Program-made: the position numbers and the translations under genes
Notes under the pieces: generated by a model
What the model was told of the DNA's origin: nothing
The model's database searches: none
Seen by the model: the letters and a program-made list of their open reading frames with translations, nothing else
From: Betaproteobacteria bacterium
GTDB lineage: Bacteria > Pseudomonadota > Gammaproteobacteria > Burkholderiales > Rhodocyclaceae
Length of the DNA stretch: 64,000 bases
Direction: 5' to 3'
Assembly: GCA_009782565.1 (NCBI GenBank)
Contig: WRIU01000002.1
Location: forward strand, 62,001-126,000
In this document: piece by piece, positions 57,427 to 64,000 of the stretch
How positions within the stretch are numbered: the stretch's first letter is position 1
Layout of the letters: each line of letters begins with the position of its first letter

Positions 57427-58290
57427 ATGAATGAACACATCGCCTCGCCTCTGTTAAGTGTCCCGTCGTTGTACGTAGTGGCAACGCCGCTCGGGAATTT
57501 GCGGGATTTGTCGCCCAGGGCGCGCGATACGCTGGCGGCGGTGGATGTGGTTGCCGCCGAGGATACCCGCCATAGCCAGAAGTTGCTCGATGCTTTCGGT
57601 ATCCGTGCGCGGCGCTTGCTGGCCGTGCATCGGCATAACGAGCAGCAGGCAGCCGGGCAGGTCATCGAATGGCTGGCTCAGGGGCGGCATGTTGCGCTGA
57701 TTACCGACGCGGGCACGCCAGCGATTTCCGATCCCGGCGCACGCCTGGTGGCGCGGGTACGCGAAGCGGGTTATACGGTATCGCCGGTTCCTGGAGCTTG
57801 CGCGGCGGCGGCGGCGCTGTCAGTGGCGGGTATCGTCGAAGGTGGTTTTCGTTTCATCGGTTTCCTGCCAGCGAAGGCGGCATCGCGGCGCACGGCGCTC
57901 ATGGCGTTGACCAGTGAACGCGACGCGATGGTGTTTTATGAAGCGCCGCATCGCGTCATGATGTGCGTGGCTGACATGGCAGAGGTTTTCGGTAGCGGGC
58001 GCGAAATTCTCATTGCGCGCGAACTGACGAAACTGCACGAGGAGATCGCAATGATGCCCCTGATGGATGCCGGGGCATGGTTTGACGCTGACGCCAACCG
58101 TGCCCGTGGGGAGTTCGTGCTGATCGTTCGCGGCGCGGAGGCGTCCGAAAGGATTGATGCTGCCGCTTTGCGCGTCCTTGGCCTGTTGCTGGATGAATTG
58201 CCGCTCAGGACGGCTGTGCGCTTGGCTGCCGAGATCACTGGTGCACCGCGCAAAGGACTTTATGCACATGCTCTTGAACGAGGGCGATGA
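57427..58290 (+). CDS. rsmI: 16S rRNA 2'-O-ribose C1402 methyltransferase
   Basis: 287 residues of the SAM-dependent tetrapyrrole-methylase fold. LYVVATPLGNLRDLSPRARDTLAAVDVVAAEDTRHSQKLL is the family signature, with LITDAGTPAISDPGARLV and FYEAPHRV. It 2'-O-methylates C1402 in 16S rRNA. The ATG at 57427 gives MNEHIASPLLSVPSLYVV. pyrC begins 25 bp after its stop. Confidence 0.94.
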   Translation: MNEHIASPLLSVPSLYVVATPLGNLRDLSPRARDTLAAVDVVAAEDTRHSQKLLDAFGIRARRLLAVHRHNEQQAAGQVIEWLAQGRHVALITDAGTPAISDPGARLVARVREAGYTVSPVPGACAAAAALSVAGIVEGGFRFIGFLPAKAASRRTALMALTSERDAMVFYEAPHRVMMCVADMAEVFGSGREILIARELTKLHEEIAMMPLMDAGAWFDADANRARGEFVLIVRGAEASERIDAAALRVLGLLLDELPLRTAVRLAAEITGAPRKGLYAHALERGR

Positions 58291-58315
58291 GATAATCCAT
58301 GAATGGAACGCGAAT

Positions 58316-59449
58316 ATGACGGGCAAAATGCTTGAGCATGTGACGAACTACGCGGCAACGCAGGAATCGGTGCTTTCCCCTTCGGGAAGGCTTTCTTCCC
58401 TGACATTGACCCGCCCGGACGATTGGCATCTGCATGTGCGCGATGACGATGCCTTGGATGTGGTCGTGCCGCATTCAGCAGCCTGTTTCAGGCGGGCGCT
58501 CATCATGCCCAATCTGCGCCCGCCGGTGACGACGACGGTGCAGGCGTTGGCTTACCGGGAACGTATTCTCGCCAGTGTTCCAGAGGGTGTGGCTTTCGAG
58601 CCGTTGATGAGTTTGTATCTCACCGACAATACGCAGCCGGAGGAGATCGACTGCGCGAAGGCGAGCGGTGCCGTGATCGCGGCCAAGCTGTATCCGGCGG
58701 GTGCGACGACCCATTCCGATGAGGGAGTCACAGCGATTGATCTCATTCATCCCGTGCTCGAACGCATGGAAAAGCTCGGGCTGGTGCTGTGCGTACACGG
58801 CGAGGTTACGACGCCGGACGTGGACATCTTCGACCGCGAACGGGTGTTCGTGGAAAAAACGCTCTCGCCGCTGATACGGCATTTCCCTGGCCTCAAGATC
58901 GTGGTCGAGCATATCACCACGTCCGATGCAGCTCAGTTCGTGCGCGCGGCCGGAACCAATGTTGCTGCCACCGTGACCGCGCATCACTTGCTGTTTAACC
59001 GCAACGCGCTTTTTGCCGGAGGCTTGAGGCCACATTACTATTGCCTGCCCGTACTCAAGCGGGAAACCCATCGTCGGGCGCTTATCCAGGCGGTGTGTTC
59101 TGGGAATCCCCGCTTTTTCCTTGGAACCGACTCTGCACCGCATGCCGCTCATGCGAAAGAGGCGGCTTGCGGTTGCGCGGGCTGTTACACCGCGCCGCTG
59201 GCGCTTGGGCTGTATGCCGAAGCGTTTGAGGCAGAGGGCGCGCTCGACCGGCTCGAAGCCTTTGCCAGCCTGAACGGCGCGGCGTTTTACGGCTTGCCGG
59301 TCAATGAGGATAAAGTCACGCTCCGGCGCGAATCATGGAAAATGCCGACCCATTATGATTATGGAGGCGATAAACTGGTTCCATTACGCGCCGGAGAATC
59401 CGTCGCGTGGAAGTTGGATGTTTCAGTATCCGACGGAGTGCCGCCATGA
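58316..59449 (+). CDS. pyrC: dihydroorotase (class II)
   Basis: 377 residues. Zinc amidohydrolase of pyrimidine synthesis: LTRPDDWHLHVRDDDALDVVVPHSA has the first metal His pair, AKLYPAGATTHSDEGV carries the carbamylated Lys, VLCVHGEV and VEHITTSDA the next His, and FFLGTDSAPHA the Asp. Starts at 58316 or 58331 are both possible. Its TGA overlaps the lipoprotein ATG (ATGA). Confidence 0.95.
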   Translation: MTGKMLEHVTNYAATQESVLSPSGRLSSLTLTRPDDWHLHVRDDDALDVVVPHSAACFRRALIMPNLRPPVTTTVQALAYRERILASVPEGVAFEPLMSLYLTDNTQPEEIDCAKASGAVIAAKLYPAGATTHSDEGVTAIDLIHPVLERMEKLGLVLCVHGEVTTPDVDIFDRERVFVEKTLSPLIRHFPGLKIVVEHITTSDAAQFVRAAGTNVAATVTAHHLLFNRNALFAGGLRPHYYCLPVLKRETHRRALIQAVCSGNPRFFLGTDSAPHAAHAKEAACGCAGCYTAPLALGLYAEAFEAEGALDRLEAFASLNGAAFYGLPVNEDKVTLRRESWKMPTHYDYGGDKLVPLRAGESVAWKLDVSVSDGVPP

Positions 59450-59883
59450 TTTTTCCGCGCCGCCATGCCCTGACTCGTGCCTTCGTATTGCTGGCTGCGC
59501 TGCCTTTGTTTGCCGCTTGCGAGAACAGCGCGACTTCGATGATCGTCGAAAACAAGGATCATGCGCTCGTGCTCGTGCGCGAACAGCCGTATTTCTGGAG
59601 CGATGAGGTAGTGCAATACATCATCGTTTCCCGTCTGCCGGGTTGCCAGCGCCGGGTGAAGATTCATCCGGACAAGGCAATGATGGCTCCTGTGGCGGTA
59701 TACGAAGCGGGGCATCTGTTGTGGGCGCTGAACCAGGGGGGGCGGTGGTATCTGGCCAGCACCGAAGGATGCCAGGTACAGGACTGGAACAATCCCGGCA
59801 GCCAGCCGCCAGGCTCGGTAGTGGGCCGTTTCGGGCAGAGCAACGGCAAAGTGGTTTTCACGCCCACAGCCCCGGCGCCCTGA
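59446..59883 (+). CDS. putative lipoprotein
   Basis: 145 residues. The signal sequence MIFPRRHALTRAFVLLAALPLFAAC ends in a lipobox-like FAAC, followed by ENSATSMIVENKDHALVLVREQPYFWS. Cys pairs around PGCQRR and EGCQVQ could form a disulfide. The rest, up to GRFGQSNGKVVFTPTAPAP, is a compact beta-rich domain I do not recognise. It is translationally coupled to pyrC but no functional link is evident. Confidence 0.78.
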   Translation: MIFPRRHALTRAFVLLAALPLFAACENSATSMIVENKDHALVLVREQPYFWSDEVVQYIIVSRLPGCQRRVKIHPDKAMMAPVAVYEAGHLLWALNQGGRWYLASTEGCQVQDWNNPGSQPPGSVVGRFGQSNGKVVFTPTAPAP

Positions 59884-59996
59884 TCGGGGCTTTGAGCGCG
59901 CGCTGGACGCAGTCCCCGGCATATTTGTTACGTTTTTGCGCCTAGCCGGAATCGACATGCTGCCCTGCCCCCGGCACCATTGAGAGGAAGGAAAAA

Positions 59997-62684
59997 ATGT
60001 TTACAGATGTAAAAAGATCCATCCGGGTAAAAGTAACCCTGGTGCTGATAAGCCTTGTTATCGTGGTGACATCGGTGCATGTGGGCATGAGCCTTCTTGC
60101 CATGCAGAACAGACTGACCGAAACACTTGAGGAAGATGTCGCCGTCGTTGTCAATGTTGCCGACAAACTCATTTCGACCCATTTCCAGTTATTGAAGACC
60201 GAAGCAAATATTGTTGCTGAGAAACTGGCAGGTGTTCCCAATTCGCAAATAGAGCATTTTCTTGAAAATATCCTCTACATGAATAAGAACTTCATTTCGT
60301 TGACGGTGTTTAGCCACGAGGGGATTGTTGCTTCTTATGGCGATTTTCCTGCACCAAATTCTCTCTTGTCTACGAGCCGTTATTTGCCGGAGGCTTTTGC
60401 GGGGCGTCCGGTAATATCTACCACATATTGGGACAGAAGTGCAGAAAAGTTGATGATGTATATTTATGTTCCCATCGACGAGAGCCGTGTGCTTGCAGTA
60501 ACCATTCCAGGAATGTTTTTTAGCGATCTTATATCCGATATTAGAATAAGAGAGACAGGAAATATCTTTATATTGGACGATCAGGGTACAACGATTGCCA
60601 ATATGCGGAAAAACCATGTGATCGACCGGTGGAATTTCATTGAACTAGGAAAAAAGAATCCAGTACACAAAAGTATGGGTGATTTCTTTTCAAAAATAGT
60701 CAGCGGAAAAAGTGGATTTGGCCGTTATTATCTTGATGGAGTAGAAAGGTTCTGTGTCTGGAAAAAAGTGAGTGCCTCAACAGTGGGCTGGAGCGTGGGT
60801 GTGGCCGTGCCATTGAACGAAAACCCAGTGATTCAGGCGCAATTAGGGCTACTTTTTTCCGGGGTCGTTTTTATGATATTGGGGATTATGGCGGTCTCTT
60901 TTATTTCCGGAAAAGTTGCGCGGCCATTGCAAATGATCGAAGAGCAGAACAAAAATCTCATAGAACTCAACATGGAGGTTAAGGCTGCGAATGAGGCTAA
61001 AAGTAATTTCCTCGCCAATGTGAGCCATGAAATGCGTACTCCAATGAATGCAATCATTGGCTTGTCGGAATTGATGCTGGGTGAAGATGAAGTTCAGGGC
61101 GAGGTTCGGGAAAGGCTGAATAAGGTATACAGTGCTGGCGTGACGCTGTTGGGTATCGTCAATGACCTTTTGGATATTTCCAAGATCGAGTCCGGGAAAT
61201 TTGAGCTTGTGCCGGATGTCTACGATTTGCCAAGTTTTATCAACGATACGGTGACGCTCAATATCATTCGTATCGCTGAAAAACCCATCGAGTTCAAATT
61301 GTCGATTGATGAGTCTTTGCACTGTAAGTTGGAGGGCGATGATTTACGGGTCAAGCAGGTATGCAACAATCTTTTGTCCAATGCCTTCAAATACACCAGG
61401 GAGGGCACAGTGGAGTGGAGGCTTTCCTGTGAACGGGAAGGCGACTCCGTATGGATGACCTGCGTGGTGAAGGATACGGGTATCGGCATTAAGCCGGAGG
61501 ATATTGGCAAACTGTTCTCCGACTATGGCCAGGTGGATACCAAGTCGAATCGCAAGATCGAAGGCACGGGGCTTGGGCTCGCGCTGGCTAAGCGTATGGT
61601 GGAGATGATGGACGGCAGCATCTCGGTGGAGAGCGAATATGGCAAAGGGAGCACGTTCACGGTGCGCTTTCGCCAGAAATTCGTGTCGGACGCAACGGTC
61701 ACTCCGGAAGTCGTGAAGAACCTGAAAAAAATGAATTACTCCATGAACCGGCTCGAAACGAGAGCGCGGTTCATCCGGGTGCAACTGCCTTATGCGAGGG
61801 TGCTGGTGGTCGATGATGTGCCGACCAACCTGGACGTGGCGCGTGGCATGCTGAAGCCTTACGGGATGAAAGTGGATTGCGTAATCGGCGGGCAGGAGGC
61901 GGTCAACCTGATTCGGGAAAGAAAAGTCGCATACGATGCTGTTTTTATGGATCATATGATGCCGGGAATGGACGGCGTCGAAGCCGTGCGGATCATCCGA
62001 AACGAGATTGGGACGGATTACGCGGAAACCATACCCATCATCGCGATGACGGCCAACGCGATCGTCGGCAGCGAAGAAATGTTTCTGTGCAATGGCTTTC
62101 AGGCTTTCATCGCCAAGCCGATCGATATCATGTTGCTGGATTCTGTCATCAGGCATTGGGTACGCGATAAAAGCATGGAGAATGGAAACGCCGACCAGCA
62201 GCTTGAAACGGAAGAACAGCCTGATTCGGGTCTCCGGCAGGAAGGGGAGCAGGAAAGGCGAGTCGGCGCGGAGAGGCGAAGCGAGTTTGACAGGCGGGCG
62301 TCGAACGAGGCTACGGTCATTCCGGGGGTTGACCTGGACGAATGCCTGGAGCGCTTCGGCGGGGATGAAGAGGTGCTGTGGGACATTCTCGGCTCTTATG
62401 TGCGTAATACCCCGGTTCTGCTGGAGAAAGTTCGCGCCGTGACACGGGAGGGGCTTGCCGATTACACCGTGGCCGTGCACGGCATCAAGGGTTCCAGCCG
62501 CAACATTTGCGCGCAGACTATCGGAAAACTCGCGGAGGCGCTGGAGCATGCGGCGAAGGTGGGCGATTTCGCTTTTGTCGAGACGCACAATGGCGCATTT
62601 TTACAGGCGACCGAAGAGCAGATCATGGAAATATCGAATTACCTGTCCAAGACGGAAGGTTTGACGCCGGACACGGGTCTATAA
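59997..62684 (+). CDS. hybrid sensor histidine kinase with receiver and HPt domains
   Basis: An 895-residue protein. TM1 is VTLVLISLVIVVTSVHVGMSL, then a periplasmic Cache-type sensor (to about residue 275), and TM2 is LLFSGVVFMILGIMAVSFI. The kinase H-box has His344 in NVSHEMRTPMNAIIG, with VKDTGIGIKPEDIGKLF and GTGLGLALAKRMVEMMDG for ATP. The receiver has VLVVDD (D606, D607) and phospho-Asp652 in FMDHMMPGMDG. The C-terminal HPt has His828 in VHGIKGSSRN. It lacks an adjacent response regulator. Base composition is AT-richer than its neighbours in the first half, suggesting transfer. It ends 10 bp before rnpB. Confidence 0.93.
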   Translation: MFTDVKRSIRVKVTLVLISLVIVVTSVHVGMSLLAMQNRLTETLEEDVAVVVNVADKLISTHFQLLKTEANIVAEKLAGVPNSQIEHFLENILYMNKNFISLTVFSHEGIVASYGDFPAPNSLLSTSRYLPEAFAGRPVISTTYWDRSAEKLMMYIYVPIDESRVLAVTIPGMFFSDLISDIRIRETGNIFILDDQGTTIANMRKNHVIDRWNFIELGKKNPVHKSMGDFFSKIVSGKSGFGRYYLDGVERFCVWKKVSASTVGWSVGVAVPLNENPVIQAQLGLLFSGVVFMILGIMAVSFISGKVARPLQMIEEQNKNLIELNMEVKAANEAKSNFLANVSHEMRTPMNAIIGLSELMLGEDEVQGEVRERLNKVYSAGVTLLGIVNDLLDISKIESGKFELVPDVYDLPSFINDTVTLNIIRIAEKPIEFKLSIDESLHCKLEGDDLRVKQVCNNLLSNAFKYTREGTVEWRLSCEREGDSVWMTCVVKDTGIGIKPEDIGKLFSDYGQVDTKSNRKIEGTGLGLALAKRMVEMMDGSISVESEYGKGSTFTVRFRQKFVSDATVTPEVVKNLKKMNYSMNRLETRARFIRVQLPYARVLVVDDVPTNLDVARGMLKPYGMKVDCVIGGQEAVNLIRERKVAYDAVFMDHMMPGMDGVEAVRIIRNEIGTDYAETIPIIAMTANAIVGSEEMFLCNGFQAFIAKPIDIMLLDSVIRHWVRDKSMENGNADQQLETEEQPDSGLRQEGEQERRVGAERRSEFDRRASNEATVIPGVDLDECLERFGGDEEVLWDILGSYVRNTPVLLEKVRAVTREGLADYTVAVHGIKGSSRNICAQTIGKLAEALEHAAKVGDFAFVETHNGAFLQATEEQIMEISNYLSKTEGLTPDTGL

Positions 62685-62685
62685 T
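62680..62685 (+). promoter_or_regulatory. rnpB -10 box overlapping the kinase stop codon
   Basis: A perfect TATAAT lies 9-10 bp before the rnpB 5' end and contains the TAA stop of the kinase gene (62682-62684). TTGACG at 62661 is only 13 bp away, so the -35 is unclear. RNase P RNA therefore most likely has a promoter inside the kinase coding sequence. Confidence 0.55.
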
Positions 62686-62694
62686 CCGTTCCCG

Positions 62695-63070
62695 GGAAGT
62701 TCGCCAGGCAGTCGCCGCGCATGAATATTGATTGTGCGGAGGAAAGTCCGGGCTCCGCAGAGCAGGATGCCGGCTAACAGCCGGGCGCCGTGAGGCGACG
62801 GAAAGTGCAGCAGAAAGCAAACCGCCGATGGCTCGCGCAACGCGAGATCAGGCAAGGGTGAAATGGTGGGGTAAGAGCCCACCGCGGGACTGGCAACAGG
62901 CCCGGCACGGTAAACCCCATCCGGAGCAAGGCCAAATAGGGAAGCCATGGCGTGGCTCGCGCCGCTTCCGGGTAGGCTGCTGGAGCGTCACGGTAACGCG
63001 GCGCCAAGATGAATGACTGCCCGGCGCCCCCAAAGGCGCTTGACAGAACCCGGCTTATCGGCGGACTTCC
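62695..63070 (+). ncRNA. rnpB: RNase P RNA (bacterial type A)
   Basis: 376 nt. The core signatures are intact: GGAGGAAAGTCCGGGCTCC near the 5' end, GCAAACCGCCGATGG, GGTAAGAGCCCACCG, CGGAGCAAGGCCAAATAGG, and GACAGAACCCGGCTTATC near the 3' end. The P1 arms GGAAGTTCGCC (62695-62705) and GGCGGACTTCC (63060-63070) pair. This is the RNA enzyme that matures tRNA 5' ends. It is followed by a T-rich run, TTTTTCCTTTTTT, consistent with termination. Confidence 0.97.
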
Positions 63071-63107
63071 TTTTTCCTTTTTTGATCCGATAACTCCTGC
63101 CTGCGCG

Positions 63108-63256
63108 AGGAGGGGAACCACCCCGGCGCTACGCGCCACCCCTCCAAGGAGGGGAATGACCACCCCGTCGCTACGCGCCACCCCTCCAAAGGAGGGGAAT
63201 TTAGTGCGGGGTTTATTCCCCTCCTTGGAGGGGTGCCCCGAAGGGGTGGGGTGGTG
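63108..63256. repeat. tandem and inverted GAGGGG repeats
   Basis: A 39-44 bp unit (AGGAGGGGAA, then CCACCCC(G)GCGCTACGCGCC-type sequence, then ACCCCTCCA) occurs twice in direct orientation, 63108-63146 and 63147-63190. An inverted partial copy from TTCCCCTCCTTGGAGGGG to GGGGTGGTGCC follows (63215-63256). The parts can form several alternative hairpins. Confidence 0.6.
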
Positions 63257-63461
63257 CCTTCGGTGCGTATTCGTCCCACTTTTTCCCACACCCCTCGTCG
63301 GCCGCTCAAGCATTAATGTGTTTTATCAACAAGACCGTATAATATTGTTGATTTTTAATGATTTATAGCTCTAGTGTGAAAAATGGCATGAATAATTACG
63401 CTAAAAATAGTTTCACTTTTCATCCAAAATGAACGACAATTAGAACATTGAGGGGTATATG

Positions 63462-63496
63462 GTGGGTTTTAGTGGTGCACGGTGTGTTTCCGTGCA
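63462..63496 (+). promoter_or_regulatory. candidate MraZ boxes (10-bp-phased GTG repeats)
   Basis: GTGGG (63462), GTGGT (63472), GTGTG (63482) and GTGCA (63492) start exactly 10 bp apart. MraZ of other bacteria binds direct repeats of TGGG-like 5-mers with 5-bp spacers upstream of its own operon. The last one overlaps the region before the ATG at 63512. Confidence 0.6.
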
Positions 63497-63511
63497 TGAG
63501 CAGGGGGAACG

Positions 63512-63955
63512 ATGTTCCAGGGAGCTTCAGCGCTCAGCCTTGATGCCAAGGGACGCCTCGCTATCCCGTCCAGGCATCGCGAGGCCTTAGTTTCAGACGA
63601 TGGGCAGGTCGTTATGACCGCTCATCCGCATGGTTGCCTGCTTGTCTATCCCGTGCCCGCCTGGGAGCCGATCCGCGATCAGGTATTGCGCGCGCCCAGC
63701 CTCGATCCCCGTTCGGCTCTGTTGAAGCGCCTCCTTGTCGGTTATGCCCAGGAAGAGGCGCTCGACAACGCCGGGCGGGTGCTTATCAAGCCGGAACTGC
63801 GTAAATATGCTGGATTGGAAAAGCAGGTATGGCTGGTCGGCCAGGGCTCGCATTTTGAATTGTGGTCGGACGAATGCTGGCAGCAGCAGCAGCAGTCCAT
63901 GATGGCACTGGCCGAAACCGGGCTGCCTCCGGGCTTCGAGAGTCTGGCTTTATAA
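63512..63955 (+). CDS. mraZ: transcriptional regulator MraZ
   Basis: 147 residues with the AbrB-like double domain: FQGASALSLDAKGRLAIPSRHREAL and LLVGYAQEEALDNAGRVLIKPELRKYAGLEKQVWLVGQGSHFELWSDE. It binds DNA upstream of the division and cell-wall (dcw) cluster and represses it. First gene of that cluster, 10 bp before rsmH. GGGGGAACG precedes the ATG. Confidence 0.96.
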   Translation: MFQGASALSLDAKGRLAIPSRHREALVSDDGQVVMTAHPHGCLLVYPVPAWEPIRDQVLRAPSLDPRSALLKRLLVGYAQEEALDNAGRVLIKPELRKYAGLEKQVWLVGQGSHFELWSDECWQQQQQSMMALAETGLPPGFESLAL

Positions 63956-63965
63956 GGGGGCGGCC

Positions 63966-64000
63966 ATGCACGTCGCCGTGTTGCTCCATGAAGCGGTTGA
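63966..64000 (+). CDS. rsmH: 16S rRNA (cytosine-1402-N4)-methyltransferase, 5' end
   Basis: Cut by the window end; only the first 11 codons are visible (MHVAVLLHEAV). They match the RsmH N-terminus H-x-x-VLL-x-E-x-V. It starts 10 bp after mraZ with GGGGG upstream. RsmH acts on the same rRNA residue as RsmI, encoded at 57.4 kb. Confidence 0.82.
   Translation, partial: MHVAVLLHEAV

Larger units (their letters stand above)
63071..63511. other. gene-free stretch between rnpB and mraZ
   Basis: No credible gene; short frames on both strands are made of repeats. It holds the T-rich rnpB end, the repeat patch (63108-63256), an AT-rich segment (from about 63310 to 63450) likely to contain the mraZ promoter, and phased GTG boxes just before mraZ. 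Confidence 0.7.

Noticed and set aside
1-64000. CRISPR array
   Set aside because: No regularly spaced repeats of 24-40 bp with unique spacers were seen; the repeats near 63.1 kb are adjacent palindromic units.
1-64000. Insertion sequence or prophage
   Set aside because: No transposase, integrase or phage structural gene is recognisable; only the small nested-palindrome element at 30.4 kb looks mobile.

Overview
The window is a chromosomal segment of a moderately GC-rich betaproteobacterium. Four things point this way: DUF3579 sequence beside argD-argF, a DUF2818 gene directly after nuoN, the order tpiA-secG-tRNA-Leu-nuoA..N, and an aroA-cmk fusion. A member of the Rhodocyclales or a close relative is my guess, but no 16S rRNA gene is present to settle it. 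Most genes are housekeeping. Short AT-richer islands and toxin-antitoxin modules are scattered among them.

Region by region. 0-5 kb (minus strand): a degenerate HD-GYP protein, a YecA/SEC-C protein, a TrmB-like methyltransferase and parE. 4.9-7 kb: an accessory island with a truncated higB beside an intact higA, a lipoyl-domain/Tae4-amidase fusion and a YjbR-family protein. 7-13 kb: a DUF3579-nitroreductase fusion divergent from argD-argF, then brnTA, argG and yajQ. 13-16.3 kb: a second accessory patch with a GIY-YIG-like protein, yefM-yoeB, a tiny zinc-finger protein, a membrane protein and parDE. 16.3-22.4 kb (minus): a GH17 membrane glucan enzyme and the glycine cleavage genes gcvT-gcvH-gcvP. 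22.6-30.4 kb: a PpiD-type chaperone, flagellar accessory genes (ycgR, flhB-like, fliK, fliT-like), a NUDIX hydrolase and an HDOD-receiver-GGDEF protein. 30.7-35 kb: a chemoreceptor and parC. 35-52.4 kb: tpiA, secG, tRNA-Leu(GAG) and the complete 14-gene complex I operon. 52.5-59.9 kb: an NSS transporter, an App1-type phosphatase, a MaoC hydratase, aroA-cmk, rsmI, pyrC and a lipoprotein. 60-64 kb: a large hybrid sensor kinase ending 10 bp before rnpB, a repeat patch, then mraZ and the start of rsmH (the division and cell-wall cluster).

Two loci stand out. First, between nuoI and nuoJ lie two AT-rich genes foreign to complex I. One encodes a protein with a zinc-metallopeptidase HELAH motif. The other encodes a secreted protein whose mature N-terminus and four-cysteine spacing resemble animal TIMPs (tissue inhibitors of metalloproteinases), so this looks like a protease-inhibitor pair carried inside an essential operon. 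Second, the product at 5373-6107 joins an N-terminal lipoyl/biotinyl-type domain to a Tae4-like peptidoglycan amidase with a complete Cys-His-Asp set. No immunity gene and no type VI secretion genes are visible in the window.

How the genes work together: argD/argF/argG serve arginine synthesis, gcvTHP serves one-carbon supply, and complex I serves respiration. The c-di-GMP and motility proteins (HD-GYP-like, YcgR, GGDEF, chemoreceptor, FliK group) suggest a motile, signal-integrating cell. Regulatory DNA visible here includes a near-perfect yefM promoter with TGTACA operator motifs, a 19-bp palindrome before parDE, a terminator-like hairpin in the argD leader, repeats at the tpiA promoter, and 10-bp-phased GTG boxes before mraZ.
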